Source of the DNA: an uncultured Bacteroidales bacterium
Lineage (GTDB): Bacteria > Bacteroidota > Bacteroidia > Bacteroidales > Muribaculaceae
Direction: 5' to 3'
DNA: 49,406 nucleotides
Assembly: GCA_947072905.1 (NCBI GenBank)
Contig: CAMTKF010000016.1
Location: 1 to 49,406 of the forward strand
Part shown: in pieces, positions 27,402 through 37,565 of the stretch
Numbering within the stretch: position 1 is the stretch's first letter
Layout of the letters: every line of letters starts with the position of its first letter
Program-made: the position numbers and the translations under genes
The notes under the pieces: generated by a model
What the model saw: the letters and a program-made list of their open reading frames with translations, nothing else
Database searches by the model: none
Told to the model about the DNA's origin: nothing

Positions 27402-29192
27402 ATGAAGAATATTCGCAACTTTTGTATCATAGCTCATATTGACCATGGTAAGTCGACATTGGCCGACCGTCTCCTTGAATTCACCAATACGGTGACAGGA
27501 AAGGATATGGAGGCACAGGTGCTTGATGATATGGATCTTGAGCGCGAACGAGGCATCACTATCAAGAGCCACGCCATACAGATGGAATACATGCTTGATG
27601 GCGAAAAGTACACTCTCAATCTTATAGACACTCCGGGACACGTGGACTTCTCGTACGAGGTATCGCGCTCGATTGCCGCATGTGAGGGTGCTTTGCTTAT
27701 CGTTGACGCTACCCAAGGTATTCAGGCCCAGACTATTTCAAACCTCTACATGGCAATTGAAAACGACCTGGAAATCATACCGGTGCTCAATAAGTGCGAC
27801 CTTGAGTCGGCCAATCCGGAGGAGGTCGCCGACCAAATTGTAGAACTTCTGGGTTGTGACCACGAAGATATTATCCAAGCCAGCGGAAAGACAGGATTGG
27901 GTATTCCTGAAATACTGCGCGCGATAGTAGAACGCATACCCTCTCCCAAGGGCGACCCGTCGGCTCCGTTGCAGGCTTTGATTTTCGACTCGGTGTTCAA
28001 TCCTTTCCGCGGAATCATTGCATATTTCAAGATTGAGAACGGCACTATCCGTACCGATGATTTCGTAAAATTCGTAGCCACCGGCAAGGAGTATCATGCC
28101 GATGAAATAGGAGTGTTGAAACTCGACCTCTCGCCGCGCAAGGAGCTGTCGGCCGGAAATGTAGGCTATATCATTTCGGGTATCAAGAATTCACGCGAAG
28201 TTAAGGTGGGCGATACCATCACTCATGTCGACCGTCCGTGCGACGAGGCTATCAAGGGCTTCCAGGAGGTAAAGCCTATGGTGTTTGCCGGTGTTTACCC
28301 AATTGAAACCGAGGATTTTGAAAATCTGCGCACATCGCTCGAAAAGCTTCAGCTCAACGATGCATCGCTAACATTCTCGCCTGAATCGTCGGCGGCCCTG
28401 GGCTTCGGTTTCAGATGCGGATTCCTCGGACTGCTCCACATGGAAATCATTCAGGAGCGACTCGGCCGAGAATTCGATATGGATGTGATCACCACCGTGC
28501 CTAACGTTTCTTACCGTGTATTCGACAAGAAAGGTAATGTGACCGAGGTACATAATCCGTCGGGATTGCCTGACATCACACTCATCGACCATATTGAAGA
28601 ACCGTATATCCGCGCCAGCGTCATCACCACGCCCGAATTTATCGGTCCCATCATGACTCTGTGCCTGGGCAAGCGAGGTGAACTTGTAAGGCAGGAATAC
28701 ATCTCGGGCGGCCATCGCATGGAGCTTACTTTCGATATGCCTCTTGGCGAAATTGTGATAGACTTTTATGACAAACTGAAGAGTATATCAAAAGGATATG
28801 CCTCGTTTGACTATCATATCCACGGATTCCGCGAGTCGAAGCTCGTGAAGCTCGATATCCTGCTCAACGGCGAGAGTGTGGATGCCTTGTCAACCCTCAC
28901 TCATGTTGACAATGCCGTGACATTCGGCCGCCGCATGTGCGAGAAATTGAAGGAACTCATACCGCGCCAGCAATTTGACATAGCCATTCAAGCAGCGATC
29001 GGAGCCAAAATCATAGCCCGCGAAACCATCAAGGCTGTACGTAAGGACGTTACGGCCAAGTGTTACGGCGGTGATATATCGCGTAAGCGCAAGCTGCTCG
29101 AGAAGCAGAAAAAAGGTAAAAAACGTATGAAGCAGATAGGTTCGGTAGAAGTGCCGCAGAAGGCATTCCTTGCAGTCCTTAAGCTTGATTAA
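27402..29192 (+). CDS. lepA: Elongation factor 4 (LepA)
   Basis: Ribosome-associated GTPase of 596 aa that back-translocates or rescues stalled ribosomes and aids 30S assembly. The G-domain has [17 protein letters not shown] and NKCD. The LepA-specific C-terminal domain ends in the basic stretch [17 protein letters not shown]. Canonical hydrolysis residues are intact, in contrast to the EF-G2 paralogue at 1599-3758. A TTG at 27399 would extend it by one residue; the ATG at 27402 is chosen. Confidence 0.96.
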   Translation: MKNIRNFCIIAHIDHGKSTLADRLLEFTNTVTGKDMEAQVLDDMDLERERGITIKSHAIQMEYMLDGEKYTLNLIDTPGHVDFSYEVSRSIAACEGALLIVDATQGIQAQTISNLYMAIENDLEIIPVLNKCDLESANPEEVADQIVELLGCDHEDIIQASGKTGLGIPEILRAIVERIPSPKGDPSAPLQALIFDSVFNPFRGIIAYFKIENGTIRTDDFVKFVATGKEYHADEIGVLKLDLSPRKELSAGNVGYIISGIKNSREVKVGDTITHVDRPCDEAIKGFQEVKPMVFAGVYPIETEDFENLRTSLEKLQLNDASLTFSPESSAALGFGFRCGFLGLLHMEIIQERLGREFDMDVITTVPNVSYRVFDKKGNVTEVHNPSGLPDITLIDHIEEPYIRASVITTPEFIGPIMTLCLGKRGELVRQEYISGGHRMELTFDMPLGEIVIDFYDKLKSISKGYASFDYHIHGFRESKLVKLDILLNGESVDALSTLTHVDNAVTFGRRMCEKLKELIPRQQFDIAIQAAIGAKIIARETIKAVRKDVTAKCYGGDISRKRKLLEKQKKGKKRMKQIGSVEVPQKAFLAVLKLD

Positions 29193-29201
29193 GACTTTAT
29201 T

Positions 29202-29230
29202 ATAGTTTGGGAGTAAGTCTCCCAAACTAT
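29202..29230 (+). terminator. Terminator after lepA
   Basis: Perfect 11-bp stem (29202-29212 with 29220-29230), 7-nt loop, followed by TTTTTG: a classical intrinsic terminator 10 bp after the stop. Confidence 0.85.
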
Positions 29231-29279
29231 TTTTTGTATTTATTTGTTCCAATAGTACAACGTTCAAAAAGATTTATTT

Positions 29280-30713
29280 ATGAGGAAAGAAGATTCCTAC
29301 CGCCCGGAACTAACCCCGGGCGGGGGAGATTCGGGAGCCGGATTTCCCAACATCTTTTATGCAGCCCGTCAGGCATTGCGCCGGCACGCCAGCGGTGGTA
29401 ATATACTGATTGCCGCTACGGTGCTGGCTATGGTCATAGCCAATATTTCGTCGATAAACTCATATTATTTTGAGTTCTGGAACCTGCCTGTGCGTCTGCA
29501 GATAGGCGATTTCAACGTATTCAGCCACTCGGGTGAGCCAATGAATCTGCTTGCATTCATCAACGATGCCCTGATGGCCATATTCTTCTTCTCGATCGGA
29601 CTTGAGATCAAGCGCGAAATACTTGTGGGGGAATTGGCCTCGTTCCGTCAGGCACTACTGCCTATAGTAGGCGCGGTAGGCGGTATGGTGATGCCTGTTC
29701 TTATATTCTACCTGTTTGCCCGAGGCACCGACTACGTGGGCGGTGCAGCCATACCGATGGCTACCGATATAGCCTTCTCGCTGGGTGTGCTGGCCATGCT
29801 CGGTAAACGTGTGCCCGTCTCGCTCAAAATATTCCTTACCACTCTTGCTGTGGTAGACGATATAGGCGGTATCATAGTTATCGCCGCGTTCTATTCCACA
29901 CACATCGAGCTGTCGTATCTGCTCATTGCCGCAGTATTGCTGCTGGTGCTCGTGATAGGCGGAACGGTAATGAAAGTGCAAAGAACCTCATTCTACTTCC
30001 TGATAGGAGCTGTGGTATGGTTCCTGTTCCTTAATTCAGGCATACATCCCACCATCGCCGGTGTGCTTGTAGCCTTCACCGTACCGGCTCAGCCGCAGTA
30101 TGATCCGCGCAAGTATATAAATAAAATCAAGAAAGCCATGAGTCACTTCCAGAACGAAAGCGACGAAACCGGCATGAACAAGCGCACCATACTGTCGAAT
30201 GACCAGATGAACTGGCTCAAGCAGGTGGAGTCGGCTTCGGATAAGGTGATTTCACCCTTGCAGGAGCTTGAAGATACATTGCACCCGTTCGTCAACTATT
30301 TCATCATCCCTCTGTTTGCATTTGCCAACGCCGGTATCTTCTTGCTCGATACCAATCCTATGTCGGCATTTGAAGGAATATCGCTGGCAATCATGTGCGG
30401 CTTGATAATCGGTAAGTTTGTAGGTATATTCACATTCTCGTGGATTACTGTAAAACTGAAACTCGCGCCTATGCCTGCACATTCCAACTGGCACATGATG
30501 GCATCAGTAGCGATGCTCGGAGGTATCGGTTTCACCGTTTCGCTTTTCATAGCTACACTGTCGTTTGGCGGAGCCGGCGAACATCTGCGCGATTTGCTCG
30601 ACCATGCCAAGCTCGGCATTGTGCTCGGCTCTTTGATTTCGGGAATCTTAGGCTTCGTGTGGTTGCATTTCACACTGCCCAAGACTGCAGCTCCCGACGT
30701 AGAAGAAAACTGA
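29280..30713 (+). CDS. nhaA: Na+/H+ antiporter NhaA
   Basis: Inner-membrane antiporter of 477 aa exporting Na+ against H+. The adjacent aspartates needed for ion binding are in LTTLAVVDDIGGIIVIAAF (about 185-203). The helix-IV region PMATDIAFSLGVLAMLG is present. Compared with the 388-aa Escherichia coli protein it has a longer N-terminus and an extra cytoplasmic loop of about 60 residues (near 275-335, KKAMSHFQNESDETG onward), as in other Bacteroidota. Own transcript, with a strong hairpin behind it. Confidence 0.93.
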   Translation: MRKEDSYRPELTPGGGDSGAGFPNIFYAARQALRRHASGGNILIAATVLAMVIANISSINSYYFEFWNLPVRLQIGDFNVFSHSGEPMNLLAFINDALMAIFFFSIGLEIKREILVGELASFRQALLPIVGAVGGMVMPVLIFYLFARGTDYVGGAAIPMATDIAFSLGVLAMLGKRVPVSLKIFLTTLAVVDDIGGIIVIAAFYSTHIELSYLLIAAVLLLVLVIGGTVMKVQRTSFYFLIGAVVWFLFLNSGIHPTIAGVLVAFTVPAQPQYDPRKYINKIKKAMSHFQNESDETGMNKRTILSNDQMNWLKQVESASDKVISPLQELEDTLHPFVNYFIIPLFAFANAGIFLLDTNPMSAFEGISLAIMCGLIIGKFVGIFTFSWITVKLKLAPMPAHSNWHMMASVAMLGGIGFTVSLFIATLSFGGAGEHLRDLLDHAKLGIVLGSLISGILGFVWLHFTLPKTAAPDVEEN

Positions 30714-30727
30714 CATTTGACATAGTT

Positions 30728-30788
30728 ACTGTCGTGCAGCCGATGTTTGAAAGATACACCTCCGTATCTACATCGGCTGCACGACAGT
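30728..30788 (+). terminator. Terminator after nhaA
   Basis: Perfect 19-bp outer stem (30728-30746 with 30770-30788) continuing after a 5-nt bulge into an inner 6-bp stem (30752-30757 with 30764-30769) with a 6-nt loop. A short T-rich stretch follows. Confidence 0.75.
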
Positions 30789-30852
30789 CGCTTTGTTATA
30801 GGGGATGGCTTATTTTGATACATGCAAATGCACGAAATATTGAAAATTTTAG

Positions 30853-30860
30853 TAATTTTG
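30853..30860 (+). promoter_or_regulatory. -7 box of the LysM-dnaB operon
   Basis: TAATTTTG lies inside the longer reading frame that starts at 30822; it places the transcript start near 30867 and the start codon at 30882. Confidence 0.6.
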
Positions 30861-30881
30861 CAAAAAAAACAAAGATTTCAG

Positions 30882-32624
30882 ATGAATCTATCTCTCAGAC
30901 ATATACTTATTGGTCTCTCAATAATGGCGGCGGTACCGTCGACAATAGCCTTGGATCTCCCTATAAAGCGTATCAACGGCAAGGATTACTATTATTATCA
31001 GGTAAAACGCAATGAATCGCTGCTCTCGATAGCTGAAGACCTGGGTGTTACCCGCGAGGATATCCTGCGCAACAATCCCGGTGCGTCTGACGGCGTGAGG
31101 GTAGGAATGAAGATATACCTGCCTGTAAGCGAATTTGCCGAAAGCGATAAAAGCAAAGGCGGCATGTCGGCCGGTGAGCAAAACCTTCGCTACAAGGTGC
31201 AGAAGGGCGAGACTCTATTTGGCATCGCATACCGCTTTGACATCACGCCCGAAGATATAGTGGCGTTGAATCCCGGAGCCAATAAAGGTGTGAAGGGCGG
31301 AGATATTCTGTTGCTTCCTGTGAAGGGTGCCGGCAGCATACCCGCTGTGGCCGAAAATGTAAGCTCTCAGGCCCCTGTAAAGTCGGCTGAACAGGTCAAG
31401 GAACAAGTACCCGAAACTGTGGTTCAAGAAGAACCCCGGGAAGAAGTGGTAGCCGCAGCGACCGAATCGGTGGCTGAAAATGAAAATACCGAGATCATTG
31501 AGGTCGTGGAGGATACAGTGCAAGCAGAAAAGGCTAACATAGCCGTGCTGATGCCCTTGATGTTGAATGAAAACAACCCCGACAAGCATACCCGTGCGTC
31601 GAAAGACTTTATACGCGGTTTCATGCTCGGTATGAAATCAATGAGCGATCAGGCCGGTCCGGTAGACCTGCATATCTACGATACGCAAAACTCACTTGAA
31701 AGAACCTTGGACATTCTGAAAGGCGATGAACTGAAGGACGTAGATGTGGTAATATCGCCCGAGGAAGCCGGTTCGATGAAGCAGGTACTCGATGTCACAG
31801 CTCAAAGTGAAGCCTACGTGCTGAATCTGTTCTCGGCACAAGATACAACATATCTCGAGAACCCGCGCTCAATCAAGACATACATACCGGCAATGCTGAT
31901 GTATGAAAAGGCGGCTCAGGCTCTGATCGACATGTATGAAGACTACACCCCGGTGTTCCTCATAGCAAAGAGCGGCAAGACCGAGAAACTGCCGTTTACC
32001 AACTATCTGCGCGAACGCTTTGCCGAAGCCGAGGTACAGCCGATTGACCTTGTATTCGATTCTATGCTGAGCAGCGAAGACCTGCTTTCGCTCGACCGCA
32101 CCGGCAAATATATATTCATACCCTCGTCGGGTTCGCATGCCGAGTTCAATAAATTCGCTCGTGCACTTGTGACATTGCGGGATGAGTTTGCCGATCCTTC
32201 GTCGATAGGTCTTTTCGGTTATCCCGACTGGACAACTTTCAGAGGCGAATCAGCCGAACGACTGCATCAGTTGGGCGCAACAATCTACTCTCGTTTCTAT
32301 GAAGACGAGTACTCGCCCGAAACCCGTAAGTTTATCTCTGATTTTACGGAAGCATACGGTGTGAAGCCCATAGAGCAGGTGCCTTCGCAGGCTTTGCTCG
32401 GATATGACTCGGCCCGCTATCTGCTGACCAATCTCAAGGCCAACAAAGGTGTGTTTACACCCGAGGAGAGCGCGGCATTCAAGGGATTGCAGTCTACATT
32501 TATGTTCGTTACAGCCGACGAAGAGGTTGCCAACGATGACATACGCACCACAGGACCTGTGAATCAGGCTCTTTATATAATTAAATTCCTGCCCGGCGAA
32601 CAGGTGTCGGTACAGGTACTTTAA
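30882..32624 (+). CDS. LysM and periplasmic-binding-fold protein
   Basis: Exported protein of 580 aa. A signal peptide (1-24, MNLSLRHILIGLSIMAAVPS onward) precedes two LysM repeats (about 38-82 and 103-147), a Glu/Val-rich linker (150-225) and a type 1 periplasmic-binding fold (about 230-575; NIAVLMPLMLNENN, then PVDLHIYDTQNS, VVISPEEAG). This pairing resembles LpoA-like activators of penicillin-binding proteins more than an ABC uptake receptor, because there is no transporter nearby. It probably binds peptidoglycan in the periplasm (inference). First gene of an operon with PorT-like, dnaB and an AI-2E exporter-type gene. Confidence 0.8.
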   Translation: MNLSLRHILIGLSIMAAVPSTIALDLPIKRINGKDYYYYQVKRNESLLSIAEDLGVTREDILRNNPGASDGVRVGMKIYLPVSEFAESDKSKGGMSAGEQNLRYKVQKGETLFGIAYRFDITPEDIVALNPGANKGVKGGDILLLPVKGAGSIPAVAENVSSQAPVKSAEQVKEQVPETVVQEEPREEVVAAATESVAENENTEIIEVVEDTVQAEKANIAVLMPLMLNENNPDKHTRASKDFIRGFMLGMKSMSDQAGPVDLHIYDTQNSLERTLDILKGDELKDVDVVISPEEAGSMKQVLDVTAQSEAYVLNLFSAQDTTYLENPRSIKTYIPAMLMYEKAAQALIDMYEDYTPVFLIAKSGKTEKLPFTNYLRERFAEAEVQPIDLVFDSMLSSEDLLSLDRTGKYIFIPSSGSHAEFNKFARALVTLRDEFADPSSIGLFGYPDWTTFRGESAERLHQLGATIYSRFYEDEYSPETRKFISDFTEAYGVKPIEQVPSQALLGYDSARYLLTNLKANKGVFTPEESAAFKGLQSTFMFVTADEEVANDDIRTTGPVNQALYIIKFLPGEQVSVQVL

Positions 32625-32635
32625 TCGGCTGATCA

Positions 32636-33337
32636 ATGAAGATTCGTAAACCGATTATATTCAAGGGAATAATGTTGGCGCTCTGCCTTGTGCTCGGTAT
32701 GAACGCATGGGGACAGACCCACTACAAGCCCAGAGTGTCGATAGGAGGCAAAGCCGGTGTGTCGATGGGGCGTCTGGAGCTTTCGCCCAGCGTGCCTCAG
32801 AGCTACCTTATGGGAACCACAGGTGCTGTGACTTTTCGCTTTGCTGAGGAAAAACTCTTTGGCCTTGTGGCCGAGTTGGGTTGGACCCAACGCGGATGGA
32901 AAGAAGACTTCGAGGAGTCACCATTGCAGTATTCGCGCACATTGACATATATCAATATGCCGATTATGACACAGATAATCTTTGGCTCACGCCGCTTCAA
33001 GTGTTTTATAAACCTTGGACCGGAGGTTGGCTATATGATATCAAATTCCATCTCGGCAAACTTTGATTATACAGATCTGAGCAGCGTTCACGACTGGCCC
33101 GAACGTCGCCGTATGACCGAGCAGCTCAACATGGAAGTCAAGAACAAGTTTGACTACGGAATCACCGCCGGCATAGGTTTTGAGTTTTATGTGAAACCCA
33201 AGCATTCCATTACCTTGGAGGGCAGATATTATTATGGTCTCGGCAACGTGTTTCCGTCAACCAAGGCCGATACATTCAGCGCATCGAGGAACTCTGCCAT
33301 CGAAGTAACCATGGGATACTATTTCCGACTAAGATAA
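32636..33337 (+). CDS. PorT-like outer-membrane beta-barrel protein
   Basis: Protein of 233 aa with a signal peptide (about 1-26, ending MNAWGQ) and an eight-stranded barrel of the OMP_b-brl_2/PorT kind. Glycine-aromatic alternations include SIGGKAGVSMGRLEL, LVAELGWTQRGW and CFINLGPEVGYMISNS, and the last strand ends in MGYYFRLR. PorT in Porphyromonas is needed for gingipain secretion, but most relatives have no known task. It starts 11 bp after the LysM gene. Confidence 0.8.
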   Translation: MKIRKPIIFKGIMLALCLVLGMNAWGQTHYKPRVSIGGKAGVSMGRLELSPSVPQSYLMGTTGAVTFRFAEEKLFGLVAELGWTQRGWKEDFEESPLQYSRTLTYINMPIMTQIIFGSRRFKCFINLGPEVGYMISNSISANFDYTDLSSVHDWPERRRMTEQLNMEVKNKFDYGITAGIGFEFYVKPKHSITLEGRYYYGLGNVFPSTKADTFSASRNSAIEVTMGYYFRLR

Positions 33338-33347
33338 AGCTGTAAAT

Positions 33348-34925
33348 ATGGCTGATAATCAACAGTATAATAATGCTCGCCGCCCACAGCGGCCCACACC
33401 ATCGGCAATTGAACTCACCGGCATCAAGCCTCCAAGCGACGAAGCCACCGAGGCTGCGGTTCTGGGTGCACTGCTCATAGCCAAAGATGCCTATACCAGT
33501 GTATGCGACACTTTGCGCCCCGAGGTGTTCTATAATCCGGCCCATAAGCTGATATATGAGGCCATACAGACCCTCGGTGCCGCTCAGCAGCCTATCGACT
33601 TCATTACAGTAATCAATCAGCTCGAGAAGAACGAGACCCTCGAAAAGGCCGGTGGCCGTGCCTTCATCATAGGACTTACCACCAACATAGGCTCGGCCGC
33701 ACATATCGAGTATCACGCAAAAATCGTGATGCAGAAGTATCTTGCCCGCGAGCTGATTCAGTTTGGCGACAAGGTACAGAAGTCGGCATTTGACGAGAGT
33801 AATGACATTGAGGAGGTAATGCAGACCACCGAGGGCGAACTCTTTGAGCTCTCGCAGCGAAATGTCAAGAAAGATGTAACCCAGATCGACCCTGTGATTA
33901 TGCAGGCCGTGGCACAGATGCAGGCTTCGTCGCAGAGAGCTTCGGGTCTGAGCGGTCTTGAATCGGGTTATCGCGAGCTCGACAGGCTTACATCCGGTTG
34001 GCAGAATTCCGACCTTATAATCATAGCAGCCCGTCCTGCGATGGGTAAAACTGCATTCGTACTGTCAATGGCCAAGAATATGGCGGTTAATTTCAATATT
34101 CCCGTAGCCATATTCTCGCTCGAAATGAGTAACTTGCAGCTTGTAAACCGTCTTATCTCAAACGTGTGCGAGATAGATGGTGCCAAGATCAAGAGCGGTC
34201 AGCTCACCCAGATGGAGTGGCAGCAGACCATGGCCAGGCTCAACGCGCTGTATGGCGCACCGCTGTACGTGGACGACACGCCCTCGCTCTCGGTATTTGA
34301 GCTGAGAACAAAGGCTCGCAGGCTTGTGAGGGAAAAGCAGGTGAAATTTATCATTATCGACTACCTGCAGCTGATGAATGCCTCGGGTATGAAATTTGGC
34401 TCGCGAGAACAAGAAGTATCTATGATATCGCGATCGCTGAAGCAGCTGGCCAAGGAACTTAATATCCCTATCGTGGCGCTCTCGCAGCTCAACCGTTCGG
34501 TAGAATCGCGCACAGAGAGCAAGCGACCGCAGCTCAGCGACCTTCGTGAATCGGGAGCCATCGAGCAGGATGCCGATATGGTATGTTTCATTCACCGTCC
34601 GGAGTACTATACACGCAGCGGTGAGGATGCGCAGGGCAACGATATACGTGGTCTTGCCGAGTTTATCGTGGCCAAGCACCGTAGTGGTTCGGTTGACGAT
34701 GTCAAGCTTAGATTCCGTGCATCGTATGCAAGATTTGAGAACTGGGACGATGTAGGCGCTTCGTTCAAGGAGGTAGGTTCGCGACTCAATGCCGATCCTT
34801 TCGGCGGGTCAGCGTCGGCACCGGCCGGCGGGCAGGGAATGATGCCCGGTATCGCAGAAAGCAATCCGTTCAGCGGCGGTACAGCCGGGCTTGATACCGG
34901 TCATGGCGATGAAGCTCCGTTCTGA
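33348..34925 (+). CDS. dnaB: Replicative DNA helicase DnaB
   Basis: Hexameric 5'-3' helicase of 525 aa at the replication fork. The N-terminal DnaB domain (about 28-130, SDEATEAAVLGALL) is followed by a RecA-type motor with Walker A ARPAMGKTAF (about 228-237), Walker B FIIIDYLQLM, and DnaB motif LSQLNRSVESR. The C-terminal tail is glycine/serine-rich and disordered. It sits 10 bp after the PorT-like gene. No intein or other insertion interrupts it. Confidence 0.96.
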   Translation: MADNQQYNNARRPQRPTPSAIELTGIKPPSDEATEAAVLGALLIAKDAYTSVCDTLRPEVFYNPAHKLIYEAIQTLGAAQQPIDFITVINQLEKNETLEKAGGRAFIIGLTTNIGSAAHIEYHAKIVMQKYLARELIQFGDKVQKSAFDESNDIEEVMQTTEGELFELSQRNVKKDVTQIDPVIMQAVAQMQASSQRASGLSGLESGYRELDRLTSGWQNSDLIIIAARPAMGKTAFVLSMAKNMAVNFNIPVAIFSLEMSNLQLVNRLISNVCEIDGAKIKSGQLTQMEWQQTMARLNALYGAPLYVDDTPSLSVFELRTKARRLVREKQVKFIIIDYLQLMNASGMKFGSREQEVSMISRSLKQLAKELNIPIVALSQLNRSVESRTESKRPQLSDLRESGAIEQDADMVCFIHRPEYYTRSGEDAQGNDIRGLAEFIVAKHRSGSVDDVKLRFRASYARFENWDDVGASFKEVGSRLNADPFGGSASAPAGGQGMMPGIAESNPFSGGTAGLDTGHGDEAPF

Positions 34926-34957
34926 TAAAGTCACGCCTGAACGTCACATACCCGATT

Positions 34958-36103
34958 ATGAAGGAAACAGCACCATTATCACAAAATAATCAAAACAGTT
35001 TTAGAAACAAGCCGTATACATTTGACCGGGTGGTGAGAATGTTGATAAGCCTTGCGTTATTTGCAGGTGTTATATGGCTGATAGACGTATTGCATGACGT
35101 GCTGTTGCCCTTTGTGGTCGCATGGCTCGTGGCATACATACTTGAGCCTTTTGTGCAGTATAACCGGAGGTTATTGCGTATAAAGGGTAGGGCGCTTGCG
35201 GTGTTCATGACTCTGTTTGAATGTCTGCTGCTCGTGTGCGTGATGGTTATGTTTCTGGTACCGTCAGTAGCGTCAGAATTGACACAGGTGTCGGTGTTGC
35301 TCGATAAATATGCCATAAGTTCATCAACGATACCGCTGATACCTGCATCGGTACACGAATATCTGCGCAACAACATAGATTTCATAGCTTTGTCCAAGGA
35401 ACTGTCGCGTCAGGATTTCGAATCAATCCTCGATGCCATAGGCGGAGTTGTATCCGGTGGATTTGGAGTGGTTATGTGGGTGTTAAACTGCTTTATCACC
35501 ATGCTCTACATAGTGTTTATAATGCTCGACTATGAAAAGCTGATAAAGGGTATACGCCGTATGGTACCACCCAAATATCGTAAACCTACATTCCATATCC
35601 TCAGGGATGTGAAGACCGGGATGAATCATTATTTTCGCGGGCAGGCGCTTGTGGCGCTGATTGTAGGAATATGCTTCAGCATAGGATTCATAATTGTAGG
35701 ATTGCCCTTGGCTGTGATACTCGGTATGTTCATAGGGCTGCTCAATCTGGTGCCATATCTGCAACTCATATCACTTGTGCCCACTACCTTGCTCTGCATA
35801 GTGTATACTGCAAATTCCGGTGATGGATTCTGGGAGATATGGTGGAGCTGCATGGCCGTTTATGTAGTGGTGCAGTGCATACAGGATTTGTTCCTTACGC
35901 CCAAAATAATGGGAAAGGCCATGGGACTGAATCCCGCCATCATATTGCTGTCGCTGTCGGTATGGGGCACATTGCTCGGTTTTATAGGGCTGATAATAGC
36001 GCTGCCGCTTACCACACTACTGCTGTCGTATTACGACCGGTATATAACCAGCCGCGAGAACCGAGAGCTGTATCGTGAGATAACAACCGACGAGGATGTC
36101 TGA
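34958..36103 (+). CDS. AI-2E family transporter (PerM-like)
   Basis: Membrane protein of 381 aa with about eight helices. The family pattern includes a hydrophobic N-terminal pair with LPFVVAWLVAYILEPFV, a long central soluble part, and the C-terminal region GLPLAVILGMFIGLLNLVPYL and DLFLTPKIMGKAMGLNPAIILLSL. Family members export autoinducer-2 or act as Na+/H+ antiporters; which applies here is unknown. Last gene of the operon, followed by a strong hairpin. Confidence 0.88.
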   Translation: MKETAPLSQNNQNSFRNKPYTFDRVVRMLISLALFAGVIWLIDVLHDVLLPFVVAWLVAYILEPFVQYNRRLLRIKGRALAVFMTLFECLLLVCVMVMFLVPSVASELTQVSVLLDKYAISSSTIPLIPASVHEYLRNNIDFIALSKELSRQDFESILDAIGGVVSGGFGVVMWVLNCFITMLYIVFIMLDYEKLIKGIRRMVPPKYRKPTFHILRDVKTGMNHYFRGQALVALIVGICFSIGFIIVGLPLAVILGMFIGLLNLVPYLQLISLVPTTLLCIVYTANSGDGFWEIWWSCMAVYVVVQCIQDLFLTPKIMGKAMGLNPAIILLSLSVWGTLLGFIGLIIALPLTTLLLSYYDRYITSRENRELYREITTDEDV

Positions 36104-36136
36104 CACATAAATAAGATACAATAAATAAGATACAAT

Positions 36137-36175
36137 AAATATGCCCTCGATAATCAGATTATCGAGGGCATATTT
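36137..36175. terminator. Bidirectional terminator between the dnaB operon and ferredoxin
   Basis: Near-perfect inverted repeat with 19-bp arms (36137-36155 and 36157-36175), forming a stem with a small loop and AT-rich feet on both sides. The two neighbouring genes converge on it. Confidence 0.85.
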
Positions 36176-36192
36176 ATAATCGTTCCGACCAA

Positions 36193-36363
36193 TTATTGGG
36201 GAGGAAGGATAGCGTCGTTGGGGCAAACTGCTGCGCAGGAGCCGCATTCGATGCAAGTGTCGGGGTCGATTACGTAGATGGGGCCTTCAGAGATAGCCTC
36301 AACGGGGCATTCGGGCAGACAGGTGCCGCAAGCCACGCATGAATCGGTGATTACGTATGCCAT
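36193..36363 (-). CDS. 2[4Fe-4S] ferredoxin
   Basis: Translated by hand: 56 residues starting MAYVITDSCVACGTC, with two cluster motifs CxxCxxCxxxCP (cysteines 9, 12, 15, 19 and 37, 40, 43, 47) and the typical PxxAI after each. It is a clostridial-type low-potential electron carrier for anaerobic enzymes such as pyruvate:ferredoxin oxidoreductase. A strong promoter lies 48 bp upstream, and the terminator behind is shared with the convergent operon. Confidence 0.93.
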   Translation of the reverse strand: MAYVITDSCVACGTCLPECPVEAISEGPIYVIDPDTCIECGSCAAVCPNDAILPPQ

Positions 36364-36410
36364 AGTTGGTAAAATTAAGTTAAGTAAGTTCGTTTTGTTG
36401 TTTTACAATG

Positions 36411-36441
36411 CAAATTTAGTCATTATTTCATTTCCTGCAAA
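36411..36441 (-). promoter_or_regulatory. Promoter of ferredoxin gene
   Basis: On the minus strand TTTG (36441-36438), 19 bp, TAAATTTG (36418-36411): a full consensus match, as expected for a highly expressed gene. Confidence 0.8.
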
Positions 36442-36482
36442 TTCATTTGGCTTAATTTTTGCATAAATAGCTAAAAAAGGAC

Positions 36483-37556
36483 TTACATTTCAGCTTTTCT
36501 GTATAATATTATGGCAATAACGCCGTAAATGATGTTTGGAATCCACATGGCAATCAGTGGCGAGGTGAGGTCAGAATAGGCAAAACTCTGAGTGATGGCC
36601 ATGAACAGGATATAGCTGAACGACAGGGCCAGTCCTATACCTATGTTGAGACCTATACCGCCCTTTGCTTTGCGCGATGATAGCGACATGCCTATGACCG
36701 TGAGGATAAATGCCGCGGCACACATGGCATAGCGTCGGTGATATTCCACTTCAAAGCTTTGTATGTTTGCCACGCCCCTGTTGCGCTGACCTATGATATA
36801 CTCTTTTAGCTCGGGAGTTGTCATCTTCTCGTGGTCATACTTGCCTATGAGGAAGTCGCGTGGCTCAAAGGGTATGATGGTGTCGAGCTGATATCCTTTG
36901 CGTATGAGTTCCCTGCCGTCTTTGAAGTCGCGTACTATATAGTTCTGCACTTGCCACGAGTACAGGGTGTCCCACTTGATGCTTTGGGCCGTGAGCCTGG
37001 AAATCAGGTTTTTGTCGTCATCAAACTGATCGAGGTAGAATCGCGAGCCCAGTTTTGAGATGTTGTCATATCGGCTCATGTAAGCAATCTGGTTCGGGGC
37101 TACCATAAGCATGATGTTTGCACCGTAGTCCACTCGTTTGTTCTTGACATAGGTGTTTGTATAATCGATGCGCTTGACATTGGCGGGCGGTATGATGTAA
37201 GCGCCAAGTACCCATGTGGCCGCCGCGATAACAAATGCCGAGAACAAGTATGGACGCATGAGCCTGCGGAAACTTACGCCCGACGACAGCATAGCTATTA
37301 TCTCGTTGTTGCCTGCAAGCTTCGACGTAAAGAAAATTACGGCGATGAATACAAAGAGCGGCGAGAACTGATTGGCGAAATATGGCAGAAAATTCACGAA
37401 ATAGTCGACAAGGGTGGCCTTGATGGGGGCTTTGAGAAAAGCGTCGAACTTTTCGTTGACATCAAACATTATCACGATTGCCAGCAGCAGGGCAATCGCG
37501 AAAATGTATGTGCCCAAGAATTTTTTAATTATATATCGGTCGAGAATCTTGAACAT
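36483..37556 (-). CDS. LptF/LptG family lipopolysaccharide export permease
   Basis: Inner-membrane protein of 357 aa with the YjgP/YjgQ layout: N-terminal membrane helices (starting ILDRYIIKKFLGTYIFAIALLLAIVIMFD), a periplasmic beta-jellyroll domain (about 130-260), and three C-terminal helices (from AMCAAAFILTVIGMSLSS). It forms the channel that, with LptB, extracts LPS toward LptC and LptA. LptF versus LptG cannot be told from this sequence. It starts 9 bp after tgt. Confidence 0.9.
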   Translation of the reverse strand: MFKILDRYIIKKFLGTYIFAIALLLAIVIMFDVNEKFDAFLKAPIKATLVDYFVNFLPYFANQFSPLFVFIAVIFFTSKLAGNNEIIAMLSSGVSFRRLMRPYLFSAFVIAAATWVLGAYIIPPANVKRIDYTNTYVKNKRVDYGANIMLMVAPNQIAYMSRYDNISKLGSRFYLDQFDDDKNLISRLTAQSIKWDTLYSWQVQNYIVRDFKDGRELIRKGYQLDTIIPFEPRDFLIGKYDHEKMTTPELKEYIIGQRNRGVANIQSFEVEYHRRYAMCAAAFILTVIGMSLSSRKAKGGIGLNIGIGLALSFSYILFMAITQSFAYSDLTSPLIAMWIPNIIYGVIAIILYRKAEM

Positions 37557-37565
37557 AATTCAAAT

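Noticed and set aside
36107-36140. Direct repeat ATAAATAAGATACA upstream of the terminator
   Set aside because: Only two to three short AT-rich copies; likely slippage without function.
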